Origin: Pontibacter actiniarum
Lineage (GTDB): Bacteria; Bacteroidota; Bacteroidia; Cytophagales; Hymenobacteraceae
NCBI RefSeq assembly: GCF_003585765.1
Contig: NZ_CP021235.1
Coordinates: forward strand, 3,968,001 to 4,032,000
Direction of reading: 5' to 3'
DNA: 64,000 bases
In this document: in pieces, positions 41,340-51,047 of the stretch
Numbering within the stretch: the stretch's first letter is position 1
How the letters are laid out: each line of letters opens with the position of its first letter
Notes under the pieces: generated by a model
The model's input: only the letters and a program-made list of their open reading frames with translations
The model's database searches: none
What the model was told of the DNA's origin: nothing
Made by a program: the position numbers and the translations under genes

Positions 41340-42569
41340 ATGAAGTTAATCAAGTATTTATCGGCTGCGGTTGTGGGGGGCTTCCTGTTGACCGCCTGCT
41401 CAAAGGGCGGCCAACCGACAAGCACAAACCCAGGAGACTATAGCTCTGCCACCGGCGCTGAGTATGGCGAGGACGAAGAGGCTTTCGATGTTGCCGACTA
41501 TGCTGAGTTTCCGCAGGGGCCGGGCCTGATCTTTATTGAAGGTGGCCGTACGGTGCTGGGCTCTATGGAAGAGGATATTGCCATGACCCGCGACAACGTG
41601 GAGCGTACGGTAACGGTAGCCTCGTTCTATATGGACGAAACCGAGGTAGCAAACATTCACTGGCTGGAGTACCTGCACGACCTGAAGCGTGACTCTCTGC
41701 CAGAAGTATACCAGGCGGCTTTGCCAGACACAACTGTGTGGTCTCGCCAACTGTCTTTCAACGACCCTTACGTAACGTACTACCTACGCTACCCAGGCTT
41801 CCGCTTCTTCCCTGTAGTGGGTGTGAGCTGGCTGCAGGCAAACGACTTCTGCGTATGGCGTACGGCTAAAGTAAACGAAAACCTTGCTAAAGAGGCCACT
41901 GGCGGTGGTGGCAGAAGAGGCCTGTTTGGCCGCGGTGGCGGCGACGAAGCGGTAGAAGGCGAAAAGCCGTCTATCGAGTCTGGCTATGTACTGCCGAACT
42001 ACCGTCTCCCAACAGAGGCAGAGTGGGAGTACGCTGCACAGGCCATGATCGGTACGCAGTACTCTGAAGACGAAAACCAGAACAACCGCCGCCTGTACCC
42101 ATGGGATGGCCACCAGGTGCGTAACCCGTATGGCAAAGAGATGGGTAAGTTTATGGCTAACTTCAAGCGTGGCCGCGGTGACTATGCCGGTATCGCCGGT
42201 TCCCTCAACGACGGTGCGATGATCACGGATTATATCTACGCTTACCCGCCAAACGACTTTGGTCTGTATAACATGGCCGGCAACGTAAACGAGTGGGTAC
42301 AGGACGTTTACCGCCCGCTTTCTTACCAGGACGTAGAAGACCTGAACCCTTTCCGCCGCGATGGCTACCTGGACGAGTCCAACAACTACGACTCCAGCGA
42401 AGGCTACCATTCTTTGGTTAACGATGAGGTTCGCGTGTACAAAGGAGGTTCTTGGAAAGACGTAGCATACTGGTTGTCTCCGGGCACACGCCGCTTCATG
42501 GCGCAGGACTCGTCTACCGCTACTATCGGTTTCCGTTGCGCCATGATCAACGCAGGCTCAAACAGATAG
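41340..42569 (+). CDS. gldJ: Gliding motility lipoprotein GldJ
   Basis: The 409-residue protein starts at ATG 41340 with a lipobox signal (AAVVGGFLLTA|C). The FGE-sulfatase-type domain (formylglycine-generating-enzyme fold) spans about 60-400: 'GLIFIEGGRTVLGSMEED', 'FYMDETEVANIHWLEYLHDL', 'NDPYVTYYLRYPGFRFFPVVGVSWLQA', 'YRLPTEAEWEYAAQ', 'GLYNMAGNVNEWVQD', 'VYKGGSWKDVAYWLSP' and 'IGFRCA'. That order and the 'DYSSATGAEY' start match GldJ, an outer-membrane lipoprotein needed for gliding and T9SS function. A Gly/Arg-rich loop (GGGGRRGLFGRGGGDEAVEG) near residue 185 is an insertion. A terminator follows immediately. Confidence 0.9.
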   Translation: MKLIKYLSAAVVGGFLLTACSKGGQPTSTNPGDYSSATGAEYGEDEEAFDVADYAEFPQGPGLIFIEGGRTVLGSMEEDIAMTRDNVERTVTVASFYMDETEVANIHWLEYLHDLKRDSLPEVYQAALPDTTVWSRQLSFNDPYVTYYLRYPGFRFFPVVGVSWLQANDFCVWRTAKVNENLAKEATGGGGRRGLFGRGGGDEAVEGEKPSIESGYVLPNYRLPTEAEWEYAAQAMIGTQYSEDENQNNRRLYPWDGHQVRNPYGKEMGKFMANFKRGRGDYAGIAGSLNDGAMITDYIYAYPPNDFGLYNMAGNVNEWVQDVYRPLSYQDVEDLNPFRRDGYLDESNNYDSSEGYHSLVNDEVRVYKGGSWKDVAYWLSPGTRRFMAQDSSTATIGFRCAMINAGSNR

Positions 42570-42590
42570 AACCACAGTAACATACTATAC

Positions 42591-42620
42591 AAAAAGCCCG
42601 GAAGCAGTTCCGGGCTTTTT
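42591..42620 (+). terminator. Rho-independent terminator after gldJ
   Basis: AAAAAGCCCGGAA (42591-42603) pairs with TTCCGGGCTTTTT (42608-42620) around a GCAG loop. It sits 22 bases after the gldJ stop and ends in a T run. Confidence 0.9.
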
Positions 42621-42635
42621 ACATTTATACAATAC

Positions 42636-43112
42636 ATGAGCAAGAACACACAAGGGCATAAAATCATCTTCCGCTTCCACAGCGACTTGTTTGGCAAAGA
42701 AATCACCGAAACGCTTTGGGCACTGGAGGTGGACGCCAGCCAAAATCTCTACCAGATAGACAGCATCCCGACGTTTGCGCCACTTATAGCCACCGAGGAT
42801 GTTGTGCGCGCTGAGTTTGACGCCATGGAGGAGGGCCTGCTTTACAAGGAAACAGTAACCCCGTCGGGCAACTCCACCATACAGGTTATCCGCCAGAACG
42901 AAGACACGCCCCTGCTGGACCTGCGCAAACGCTTTGCGGAGCTAGGCTGCGTGTCAGAAGAGGTGAACGAAGACTTTTTTGTGCTGGAGGTGCCAATGAA
43001 CGTGAATTACGCCGTTGTGAAGGAAGTGCTGGATGAGTTGGAGGAGCAGGAAGAGGTAGAGTATGCAGAGCCATCGCTTTCTGATGTGCACCGCGAGCAA
43101 ACAGGCGGATAA
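42636..43112 (+). CDS. DUF4265 domain protein
   Basis: The 158-residue soluble protein matches DUF4265: 'ETLWALEVDASQNLYQIDSIPTFAPLIATEDVVRAEF' near residue 25, then 'SGNSTIQVI' and an acidic tail (DELEEQEEVEYAEP). No enzyme motif or signal peptide is visible and the family has no known function. It begins 16 bases after the gldJ terminator. A 298-base gap without recognisable genes separates it from the mqo terminator. Confidence 0.8.
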   Translation: MSKNTQGHKIIFRFHSDLFGKEITETLWALEVDASQNLYQIDSIPTFAPLIATEDVVRAEFDAMEEGLLYKETVTPSGNSTIQVIRQNEDTPLLDLRKRFAELGCVSEEVNEDFFVLEVPMNVNYAVVKEVLDELEEQEEVEYAEPSLSDVHREQTGG

Positions 43113-43349
43113 GCATAGGAACCGCCTCTGGTGCAAGCGTCCGCTCGTGCCGCTTACCGCTGTGGTGAAAGTATACCTGCTCGGATGCAGCAACGGCTGT
43201 TGTGGCTTGTGTAAAAGCCATTTGCGAAGGCATAAACGTACGAGCATGCCACATCACACCGCCTTGGTGAAGTATGCGTAAAGTTAGTTCTGTACAAGTA
43301 GGCCAAGCAGGCGTTCCGGCAGAAACGGCCACACGAAACAAAAGAAACT

Positions 43350-43385
43350 ACAAAAGGGGATGCCGGTAGCGGCATCCCCTTTTGT
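43350..43385 (-). terminator. Terminator after mqo (perfect 16-bp stem)
   Basis: 43350-43365 pairs perfectly with 43370-43385 (core GGGGATGCCG/CGGCATCCCC, outer ACAAAA/TTTTGT) around a GTAG loop. It lies 26 bases beyond the mqo stop and could act on both strands. Confidence 0.85.
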
Positions 43386-43410
43386 AAGCTCAGGCCTGCA
43401 GGCAAGGCGG

Positions 43411-44925
43411 TTATTTCTTCTCCACCGCCGGCACCAAGCCCAGCACTTCGCTAGTATAGCCTCTTATCTTCTCCAGCAGCTGCGGGTTATCGGCAAGCGA
43501 CTGCCCGTAGGAAGGAATCATCTCCTTCATCTTCTTTTGCCACTCCTCCGTATTCAGGCGCTCCATAAAGCAGCGCTCCAGAAGCCCCAGCATGATAGAC
43601 ACAGCCGTAGACGCGCCAGGGGAGGCACCCAGCAAAGCAGCCAGCGTACAGTTGGCACCACTCACCACCTCTGTACCGAACTCCAGCACCCCGCCTTTTT
43701 CAGGGTCTTTTTTGATGATCTGCACCCGTTGCCCGGCAACCTCTAGCTCCCAATCCGCTGCCTTGGCATCCGGGAAGTACTGCCTCAAAGCTTCCAGCCT
43801 GTCCTCCGGCGACTGTCGCACCTGGTCGATCAGGTAGCGGGTCAGGGCCAGGTTCTTTATCCCCGCCGACAGCATGGGGCGCAGGTTGTTTGGCTTGATA
43901 GACTTCGGCAAATCAAAGAAGGAGCCTTTTTTGAGGAACTTGGTAGAGAAACCGGCATAGGGCCCGAACAGCAGCTCGCGGCGGCCATTGATGTAGCGGG
44001 TGTCCAGGTGCGGCACCGACATAGGCGGCGAGCCAACGGCAGCTTTACCGTATACTTTGGCGCGGTGGCGTTCGATCACCTCGCGGTTCGTACACTTCAG
44101 CCACTGCCCGCTTACCGGGAAGCCGCCGTAGCCCTGGCCCTCCGGAATGTCTGATTTTTCCAGCAGCGGCAGGGCTCCTCCTCCGGCACCAATAAAGACG
44201 TACCGGGCGTACACGTTCCGTTTCTCACCTGTTTTCAGGTCCTTCACCCTCACGCGCCAACGCCCGTCCTCCCGCTGGCGCAGTTTCCGAACCTCATGGC
44301 TAAAGTGCATCTTAACGCCCGCTTCCTCCTGCAGGTGCTTAAACATGCTGCGTGTCAGGGCGCCGAAGTTCACATCCGTCCCCAGGTCCATGCGCGTGGC
44401 GGCCACTTTTTCCGATGCGTCGCGCCCCTCCATAATCAGCGGCACCCACTCCTTTAGCTGCTCCCGGTCCTCGGAATAGATCATGTCGTCGAACAGGTGG
44501 CACTTTACCATGGCCTCATAGCGCTTGCGCAGGAAGTTCACATTATCCTCGCCCCACACGAAGCTCATGTGCGGTATGTTCTTAATAAACGATGTCGGCA
44601 GCTCTATAATGTTGTGCTGGATCAGGTAAGCCCAAAACTGCTTCGAGATCTCAAAGGACTCGGCAATGCGCACAGCCTTGGTCGTATCGATGGAGCCATC
44701 GGGTGTTTCGGGGGTGTAGTTCAGTTCACAGAAGGCAGAGTGGCCGGTCCCGGCGTTGTTCCAGGCATCGGAGCTTTCGGCGGCAGCTACGTCCAGCCGT
44801 TCAAAAACCTCCAGCTTAAGGTTTGGCTGCAGTTCCTTCAGCATCATGCCCAGCGTGGCGCTCATAATTCCCGCACCGATCAGCACGACATCCGGCATAT
44901 TCTCTGTATCGTCTTGTTGTCTCAT
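43411..44925 (-). CDS. mqo: Malate:quinone oxidoreductase
   Basis: The 504-residue protein has the Mqo FAD-binding start 'VVLIGAGIMSATLGMMLKEL' and the family signature 'ERLDVAAAESSDAWNNAGTGHSAFCELNYTP'. Further motifs are 'RMDLGTDVNFGALTRSM', 'GAGGGALPLLEKSDIPE' and a C-terminal 'GASPGASTAVSIML'. It oxidises malate to oxaloacetate and passes electrons to quinone at the inner membrane, bypassing NAD-linked malate dehydrogenase. Fumarase C in the same window makes its substrate. Length and motifs are normal. Confidence 0.94.
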   Translation of the reverse strand: MRQQDDTENMPDVVLIGAGIMSATLGMMLKELQPNLKLEVFERLDVAAAESSDAWNNAGTGHSAFCELNYTPETPDGSIDTTKAVRIAESFEISKQFWAYLIQHNIIELPTSFIKNIPHMSFVWGEDNVNFLRKRYEAMVKCHLFDDMIYSEDREQLKEWVPLIMEGRDASEKVAATRMDLGTDVNFGALTRSMFKHLQEEAGVKMHFSHEVRKLRQREDGRWRVRVKDLKTGEKRNVYARYVFIGAGGGALPLLEKSDIPEGQGYGGFPVSGQWLKCTNREVIERHRAKVYGKAAVGSPPMSVPHLDTRYINGRRELLFGPYAGFSTKFLKKGSFFDLPKSIKPNNLRPMLSAGIKNLALTRYLIDQVRQSPEDRLEALRQYFPDAKAADWELEVAGQRVQIIKKDPEKGGVLEFGTEVVSGANCTLAALLGASPGASTAVSIMLGLLERCFMERLNTEEWQKKMKEMIPSYGQSLADNPQLLEKIRGYTSEVLGLVPAVEKK

Positions 44926-45060
44926 ATTAGTTCCTCAGGTTTAAAGTACGCCCGCAAGGGCAGCAACAGCTTTAGAATAGATTACGGGAAAAAAGCCTTT
45001 TTTGATAAGAACCGGCCCAACCGCTTTGCCAGCCACGGGCACAAGCACCCAAAAGAAAGG

Positions 45061-45747
45061 TTAGGCTGCCGCGATGGTGGCTACGCTTACCTCTGCGGCT
45101 CCTGCCGCCAGCAAGGCCACGGCACAGGCCTCCAGCGTCGCGCCGGTGGTCATCACATCGTCCACCAGGAGCACGCGCTTGCCCTGCACCTGCTCCGGCT
45201 TTGCCACCCGAAACACCTGCTCCACATTCTGCCAGCGGTCAAAGCGGCTTTTGCGGGTTTGGGTTCCGGTGTCGGCAGTGCGGGCGAGCACCTGGCCATG
45301 GCAGGGCAGCTGCATACTTTGGCCCAGCCCGCGGGCAAAGCACTCGGACTGGTTATAGCCACGGCGGCGCTGTTTGTGCTTGTGCAGCGGCACCGGCACG
45401 ATCAGGTCAAAGTGCTGGCTGTAGGCGTAGTCGGAGAGGAGGGAGCCGTAGCGCTGCCCCAGGTGCTCCCCCAGCTCCTGGGCGCCTTTGTACTTGAGTT
45501 GGTGCAGGAGCCGCTGCACCCGCCCCTTCGGTATAAAGTGCAGGTAGGAGAAGGCAAACCGCACCGGCACCTTACCCCAGAACCTGCGCTGCAAAGGGTT
45601 CAGCTCGGTTGCCCCATGCACGTGGAAATCGGTGTACGGCAGCTTTACACTACAATTGGTACAGACGTAGTGCTCACCCCGCGCCAGCGATCCGCTGCAG
45701 GCGTAGCAGCTTTCCGGGAACAGCAAACTGAGCAGGTCTTCGAACAT
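45061..45747 (-). CDS. ComF family protein (phosphoribosyltransferase fold)
   Basis: The 228-residue protein starts with a four-Cys zinc ribbon (C14, C17, C29, C32). A type I phosphoribosyltransferase domain follows, with 'FDLIVPVPLHKHKQRRRGYNQSECFARGL' and the PRPP loop 'RVLLVDDVMTTGATLEAC'. In naturally competent bacteria ComF supports DNA uptake; in others the role is uncertain. It is a single gene between mqo (same strand, 135 bases away) and a divergent CMD-family gene. Confidence 0.88.
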   Translation of the reverse strand: MFEDLLSLLFPESCYACSGSLARGEHYVCTNCSVKLPYTDFHVHGATELNPLQRRFWGKVPVRFAFSYLHFIPKGRVQRLLHQLKYKGAQELGEHLGQRYGSLLSDYAYSQHFDLIVPVPLHKHKQRRRGYNQSECFARGLGQSMQLPCHGQVLARTADTGTQTRKSRFDRWQNVEQVFRVAKPEQVQGKRVLLVDDVMTTGATLEACAVALLAAGAAEVSVATIAAA

Positions 45748-45842
45748 TGGCCAGCGTGTGCGGTTTAAGGTATTCTAATGATTTTGACGTAACTTTATAC
45801 TTGGACTAAATTAAAAGCCATCCATAACAAGAATACCTAACA

Positions 45843-46196
45843 ATGAGCTTAGTAGAAGAATTCAACGACTACCGTACGCGCATGAACGAGCGCATTATGT
45901 CTTACGACAATAAAGTGATAAAGCGTTTCTTTAACCTCGACACCAACACCTACATGGAGGGTGCCCTGGATGTAAAAACGAAGGAGATGCTGGGCCTGGT
46001 GGCCTCTATGGTGCTGCGCTGCGACGACTGCATTAAGTACCACGTTGGCAAATGCTACGAAGAGGGCGTTTCCGACGAGCAGATCATGGAGGTTTTCTCC
46101 ATCGCTAACCTGGTGGGCGGCTCCATCGTGATCCCGCACTTCCGCCGTGCCGTAGAGTATTGGGAAGAGCTGAAGGAGCGCGGCTCAGCAGAATAG
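45843..46196 (+). CDS. Carboxymuconolactone decarboxylase family protein (AhpD-like)
   Basis: The 117-residue protein has the CMD/AhpD core 'LVASMVLRCDDCIKYHVGKCYEEGVSDEQIMEV' with the redox CxxC pair C60/C63 and H67. These residues form the AhpD active site, which links disulfide reduction to peroxiredoxins. It is helical and cytoplasmic. No AhpC is adjacent, so a peroxidase-associated role is inferred only from the motif. The next plus-strand gene starts about 87 bases downstream. Confidence 0.85.
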   Translation: MSLVEEFNDYRTRMNERIMSYDNKVIKRFFNLDTNTYMEGALDVKTKEMLGLVASMVLRCDDCIKYHVGKCYEEGVSDEQIMEVFSIANLVGGSIVIPHFRRAVEYWEELKERGSAE

Positions 46197-46282
46197 GTTC
46201 TTAACGGCGACAGAGTTTGGTTGTTGGTCTGCCTGCTTTAGCCACTCAGGCACCAACAGCCAAACAACTTAACAAGCAAAAC

Positions 46283-46645
46283 ATGTACGATAGCGACAAC
46301 CTGGAACATAACTGGACACAGCTGCGGGCTGACCTGATGAAGCGCTTCGGCAAAAAGCCGGACATGAACGCCATCCTGTTCCTGATCGGTATTCAGGAAC
46401 TTGGCATGGGCGTTCGGGAGTTTACCAAAGAGGAGAAGCAGGACCTGATGCACATTGCCACCTGCCGCGTCTTCGCCGAATCCGGTTATTACGAGTTCTC
46501 GGGCCGCGACGAGGATGGCTGGCCGCACTTCAAGGCTGTTAAGCCACTTCCTTTCGCAAACCTGAAAGAGCAGGAGAAGATGCTGAAGTGGCACGTAATC
46601 GAGTACTTTAACCGTGCCGACGAAATTCGCACGCCTAATCCGTAG
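46283..46645 (+). CDS. Conserved hypothetical protein (120 aa)
   Basis: The soluble 120-residue protein begins MYDSDNLEHNWTQLRADLMKRFGKKPDMNAILFLIGIQELG, continues with 'FTKEEKQDLMHIATCRVFAESGYYEF' and 'DGWPHFKAVKPLPF', and ends after 'EKMLKWHVIEYF'. I recognise this as a widespread short Bacteroidetes protein without known function. The ATG at 46283 is preferred over the longer frame from 46217. It follows the AhpD-like gene on the same strand. Confidence 0.75.
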   Translation: MYDSDNLEHNWTQLRADLMKRFGKKPDMNAILFLIGIQELGMGVREFTKEEKQDLMHIATCRVFAESGYYEFSGRDEDGWPHFKAVKPLPFANLKEQEKMLKWHVIEYFNRADEIRTPNP

Positions 46646-46803
46646 CACCTCTTTCCTGTCACGGCCTGCCGGTATACTTTATGAGAAACAAAGTTCTGAA
46701 GTTTATACTCCTCTCATCCCTCTTACTTCTTACAGGAGACTCGGAGAAGAGCAAAGGTCGTGATACTTGATACAGAGTACGTGCTACGCCATTATATACA
46801 CCC

Positions 46804-47565
46804 ATGAAGATTATTACCTATAACGTTAACGGCATTCGTGCCGCCCTTACCAAAGGCTTTGGCGACTGGCTCAAAGCCGCGAACCCGGATGTGCTGTGCC
46901 TGCAGGAAATAAAAGCCGATGAATCTAAATTCGACAAAGCGTTGTTTGAGGATATGGGCTACCATGTATACCTGCACCCGGCTGTAAAGAAAGGCTACAG
47001 TGGCGTAGCGATCCTTTCCAAAGACAAGCCGCAGCACGTTGAGATTGGCTGCGGCATGGACTGCTACGATGTGGAAGGCCGTGTGATCCGCGCCGATTAC
47101 GGCGATGTGTCGGTGATGAGCGTATACATGCCTTCCGGTTCCAGCGGAGAGGAGCGCCAGGGCTTCAAGTTTCAGTGGATGGATGATTTCCACGGCTATG
47201 TAGGCGACCTGAAGCAGACGCTGCCAGGGCTGGTGGTAAGCGGCGACTACAACATCTGCCACAAACCCATCGACATCCATAACCCGAAATCCAACGCCAA
47301 GAGCTCCGGCTTCCTGCCGGAGGAGCGCGAGTGGATGGGCAAGCTGGTGGATACCGGTTTTATCGACACGTTCCGCCACTTTAACCAGGAGCCCCACAAC
47401 TATACTTGGTGGAGTTACCGCGCCGGCGCACGCAACAAAAATCTGGGCTGGCGTATTGATTATAACATGGCAACTGACAACCTGCGCGACCGCCTGAAGC
47501 GTGCCGCCATACTTACCGAAGCCAAACACTCGGACCATTGCCCCGTGTTGCTGGAGCTGGAGTAG
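46804..47565 (+). CDS. xth: Exodeoxyribonuclease III (AP endonuclease, Xth family)
   Basis: The 253-residue protein carries all exonuclease III/APE1 motifs: 'YNVNGIRAA' at the start, 'LQEIKADESKF' near residue 37, 'GYSGVAILSK' near 65, 'VMSVYMPSG' near 105, 'VVSGDYNICHKPIDIHNPK' near 142 and 'GWRIDYNMATD' plus 'KHSDHCPV' at the end. It nicks DNA at abasic sites and removes 3' blocks in base excision repair. Length is normal. It opens the all-plus block that leads to mnmG. Confidence 0.94.
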   Translation: MKIITYNVNGIRAALTKGFGDWLKAANPDVLCLQEIKADESKFDKALFEDMGYHVYLHPAVKKGYSGVAILSKDKPQHVEIGCGMDCYDVEGRVIRADYGDVSVMSVYMPSGSSGEERQGFKFQWMDDFHGYVGDLKQTLPGLVVSGDYNICHKPIDIHNPKSNAKSSGFLPEEREWMGKLVDTGFIDTFRHFNQEPHNYTWWSYRAGARNKNLGWRIDYNMATDNLRDRLKRAAILTEAKHSDHCPVLLELE

Positions 47566-47704
47566 GGCAGGCATACTAAAATAGCTCTGTCGCAGTTATA
47601 CTTTTGAATTTGATGCAGGTGCTACCCTTTGGCACACAACAATTTAGCTGTAATTGACTATCTTACGAAACAGCCGCCATGCCTTAACCTTGTAACAGCG
47701 AGAT

Positions 47705-50700
47705 ATGAAACATACCGATGCACTCGATCAGTTGCTGCATCAATTGCAGGAGTTCAAGCAGAAGTTCTACCTCAACATGCTGTTGCGGGGGAGCATCTTT
47801 GCGGTTGGGCTCCTGCTTTCTGTTTATATCGTGTACAGCCTGCTGGAGTACATGTTTTACTTCCCGGAGTATGTACGCGCCTTCCTGCTGTTCTCTTTTG
47901 TGGCAGCGGTTGTGTATGTGTTTGTGCGGTGGATCGCCCTGCCTGTTTCGGCGCTTACGCGGCTGCGGCGGCTCCTTTCCGACGAGCAGGCGGCACAGCA
48001 GGTAGGGGCTTACTTCCCCGAGATACGCGACAAGCTGCTGAACGCGATCCAGCTGCAGCACCAGGACCGCACCAACGAACTTATCCGGGCAAGCATTGAC
48101 CAGCGTAGCCAGCAACTGCTCTCCTTCAGGTTTAGGGAGGCCGTTACCTACAGCGAAAACAAACCGCTCCTGAAGTATATCGCTCTACCTGCACTTGCCG
48201 CTGTGCTGATCATGCTGGTGTACCCGGCCATTTTTGTGCAGGGCACCGAGCGCATCATCAACTATAAAACGCACTACACCCCACAGGCCCCGTTTAATTT
48301 TCTTGTAAAGAACGATGCACTGCAAACCTACAGGGGAGAGGATTTTGAGCTGCAGGTGGCCGTGGTGGGCGAGGCCGTCCCCCGCGAAGTGTACATCAAC
48401 TATAACGGCCGCCGCCAGCAACTAAGCCAGCGCGCCGACGGCAGCTACACGTACACGTTTAAGCAGCTGCAGCGCCCTGTGGACTTTCAGCTGGAGGGCT
48501 CCGGCTTCTTCTCCGACAACTATACCCTGGACCTGCTCTCGCGGCCCAACCTGAAGGATTTCCGCATGCTGGTGCAGTACCCGCAGTACCTGAAGCGCAA
48601 ACCCGAGGAGATCCAGAACACGGGCAATGCCACTGTGCCCGAGGGCAGCACGATTACCTGGAATTTCTCCACCTCCGAAACCGACAGTGTGAAGCTGATT
48701 TTTGAGGAGCCTGCCCAACGTATAGTAGCGCAGAAAGACGGAGACACCTTTGCAGCCAGCAAAGACATTAACCGGAGCCAGAACTACAGCATTTCGCTCC
48801 GCAACGAGCACAGCGCCAATAAAGGCGAAATTAACTACCAGATCACCACCATCCCTGACCGCAACCCGCAGATCAGCCTGGAGCAGTTCCAGGACACGGC
48901 CCTGTATTCTTACCTGGTATTGGGAGGCGATGTATCGGATGACTACGGCCTAACGCGCCTGGCGCTGTTCTATCGTGTCAGCAATGCGAAGAACCCGCTG
49001 GCTAAGTATACAGCGCAGGCCTTGCCGCTTAACAGGCAGCAGCCGAGCCAAACCTACTATTACCAGTGGAACACTGCTGCGCTTAACATGCAGCCCGGTG
49101 ATAAGCTAGAGTACTTTGTGCAGGTGTGGGACAACGACGGCATCCGCGGCCCCAAAAGCACGCGCACGCGCACCTTCGAGCTGCGCCTTCCTGACAAGCG
49201 CGAGCTACAGAAAGAACTCGACAGCAATTCGCAGTCGGTGGCCAGCCAGATGAGCAAAACCCTTGAGCGGGCAAACCAGCTAAAGCGCGAACTCGCCAAG
49301 TCCGAAGATAAACTCAAGACGAAGCGTGACCTGAACTGGCAGGACAAAAAGCAGCTGGAAGACCTGGCCACCAAGAAAAAACAGCTCGAGCAGGACATTA
49401 ACTCCATGAAGGAGCTGTTCGAGGAGCTCAATAAAAAGCAGAACATGCTTAACGAGCCTAACAAGCAGCTAGCCGAAAAGGCGCAGGAACTGCAGAAGCT
49501 CATGAACGACCTGCTTGACCCGGAAACCAAAAAGCTGTACGAGGAGCTGGAGAAGCTACTGCAGCAGCAACAGCCAAACGATACGGAGCTGCAGAAACTG
49601 CTAAGCAAGCTGGACAACCGGGAGAAGAACCTGGAGCGCGAACTGGAGCGGGCACTGGAGCTGTTTAAGCAACTACAGTTTGAGCAGAAGCTCGACAACG
49701 TTGCCCAAAAGCTGGAGGAGATGGGAGAGAAGGAGCAGCAGCTGGCCCAGAAGACAGAACAGAAGCAAGAGAACAACGAGCAGCTACAGGAGCAGCAGCA
49801 GGAGCTGCAGCAGGAGTTTGAAGATGTGAAGGAGCAGCTGAAGGAGCTAAAGGAACTCAATGAAAAGCTGGAGCACCCCAACAGCATGGACGAGCAGCAG
49901 CAACAGCAGGAGCAGCAAAGTATAGAGCAGCAGATGAAGCAGAGCCAGGAGCAGCTCCAGAAGAATCAAAACAAAAAGGCCAGCGAATCGCAGCAGAAAG
50001 CGGGCAAGCAGTTGCAGCAGATGGCCCAGCAGATGGAGCAGATGAAGAGCAGCATGAGCATGTCTGGCATGCAGCAGAACCTCGACAACCTCCGCGACAT
50101 CCTGGAGAACCTCATCACCCTGTCTTTTGACCAGGAGGAGGTGATGAAGCAGCTACGCAGCGTGAGCCAGAGCGACCCGCGCTTTATTGAACTGTCTCAG
50201 CAGCAGCTGAGCCTCCGCGATAATGCCCAGGTGATTGAAGACAGCCTCTTTGCCCTTTCCAAGAAAGTGTTCCAGATCGAGTCTTTCGTTACCCGGGAGG
50301 TGGCCGCCATGAACCAGAGCATGGACAACAGCATGCAGGAGCTGCGCGACCGCAACCTTGGCAAGGCCACGGCCCAGCAACAGCTCGCCATGACAAGCAT
50401 GAACAACCTGGCTCTGATGCTAAACGATGCCCTGAAGCAAATGCAGCAGGCCATGCAGCAAATGCAGGGGAGCATGGCCGGAAAACAGAAGGGCAACAAG
50501 CCGCGCCCCGGCAACATGGGCGAATTGCAGCAACAATTGAACAAAAAAATAGAAGATCTGAAAAAAGGAGGCAAATCGGGTAAGGCACTTTCTGAAGAAT
50601 TAGCTAAATTGGCTGCGGAGCAGGAGGCTCTCCGGAATGCCATGAAAGAACTCGAGAAACAGGGCAAGAAACCTGGCGAAAAGGGGCAAAATGGCGATCT

Positions 50701-51016
50701 GGGAAATATTGGCAAGATGATGGAACAAACGGAAACTGATCTCGTTAATAAACGTTTGACCGAGCAAACGATCATGCGGCAGCGAGAAATACTGACGCGT
50801 TTGCTGGAGGCAGAGAAAGCGGCCAAGGAGAGAGAATTGGACAATAAGCGTGAGGCGAAGACAGCACAGGAAATTGCCCGCAAGGTTCCGCCGTCATTCG
50901 AGAAGTATTTAAAGGCAAAAGAAAAACAAACGGAGCTACTCAAGACTATACCTCCTGCACTGTCACCGTACTACAAGCAAAAGGTAAGCGAGTATTTCCA
51001 GAACATAAGCAAATAA
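47705..51016 (+). CDS. Large DUF4175-type membrane protein with long Q/E-rich coiled coil
   Basis: The 1103-residue protein has membrane helices near residues 23-47, 53-75 and 158-180. A beta-rich periplasmic region (about 190-480) follows, with 'FELQVAVVGEAVPREVYINYNGRRQQL'. A very long region extremely rich in Gln, Glu, Leu and Lys (about 490-840, e.g. KEQQLAQKTEQKQENNEQLQ) must form coiled coil. A Met/Gln-rich helix and a basic C-terminus follow. The layout matches large Bacteroidetes proteins labelled DUF4175; no enzymatic motif is seen. A structural or envelope role is possible. The gene stands between xth and the anti-sigma-type ATPase gene, with 31 bases to the latter. Confidence 0.75.
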   Translation: MKHTDALDQLLHQLQEFKQKFYLNMLLRGSIFAVGLLLSVYIVYSLLEYMFYFPEYVRAFLLFSFVAAVVYVFVRWIALPVSALTRLRRLLSDEQAAQQVGAYFPEIRDKLLNAIQLQHQDRTNELIRASIDQRSQQLLSFRFREAVTYSENKPLLKYIALPALAAVLIMLVYPAIFVQGTERIINYKTHYTPQAPFNFLVKNDALQTYRGEDFELQVAVVGEAVPREVYINYNGRRQQLSQRADGSYTYTFKQLQRPVDFQLEGSGFFSDNYTLDLLSRPNLKDFRMLVQYPQYLKRKPEEIQNTGNATVPEGSTITWNFSTSETDSVKLIFEEPAQRIVAQKDGDTFAASKDINRSQNYSISLRNEHSANKGEINYQITTIPDRNPQISLEQFQDTALYSYLVLGGDVSDDYGLTRLALFYRVSNAKNPLAKYTAQALPLNRQQPSQTYYYQWNTAALNMQPGDKLEYFVQVWDNDGIRGPKSTRTRTFELRLPDKRELQKELDSNSQSVASQMSKTLERANQLKRELAKSEDKLKTKRDLNWQDKKQLEDLATKKKQLEQDINSMKELFEELNKKQNMLNEPNKQLAEKAQELQKLMNDLLDPETKKLYEELEKLLQQQQPNDTELQKLLSKLDNREKNLERELERALELFKQLQFEQKLDNVAQKLEEMGEKEQQLAQKTEQKQENNEQLQEQQQELQQEFEDVKEQLKELKELNEKLEHPNSMDEQQQQQEQQSIEQQMKQSQEQLQKNQNKKASESQQKAGKQLQQMAQQMEQMKSSMSMSGMQQNLDNLRDILENLITLSFDQEEVMKQLRSVSQSDPRFIELSQQQLSLRDNAQVIEDSLFALSKKVFQIESFVTREVAAMNQSMDNSMQELRDRNLGKATAQQQLAMTSMNNLALMLNDALKQMQQAMQQMQGSMAGKQKGNKPRPGNMGELQQQLNKKIEDLKKGGKSGKALSEELAKLAAEQEALRNAMKELEKQGKKPGEKGQNGDLGNIGKMMEQTETDLVNKRLTEQTIMRQREILTRLLEAEKAAKERELDNKREAKTAQEIARKVPPSFEKYLKAKEKQTELLKTIPPALSPYYKQKVSEYFQNISK

Positions 51017-51047
51017 ACAGCACCTATTTTTACACTTAACGATTAAT

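Noticed and set aside
46681-46770. 29-codon frame encoding a signal-peptide-like sequence (MRNKVLKFILLSSLLLLTG)
   Set aside because: It lacks a lipobox Cys and any mature domain; it may be a remnant or chance, so not annotated.
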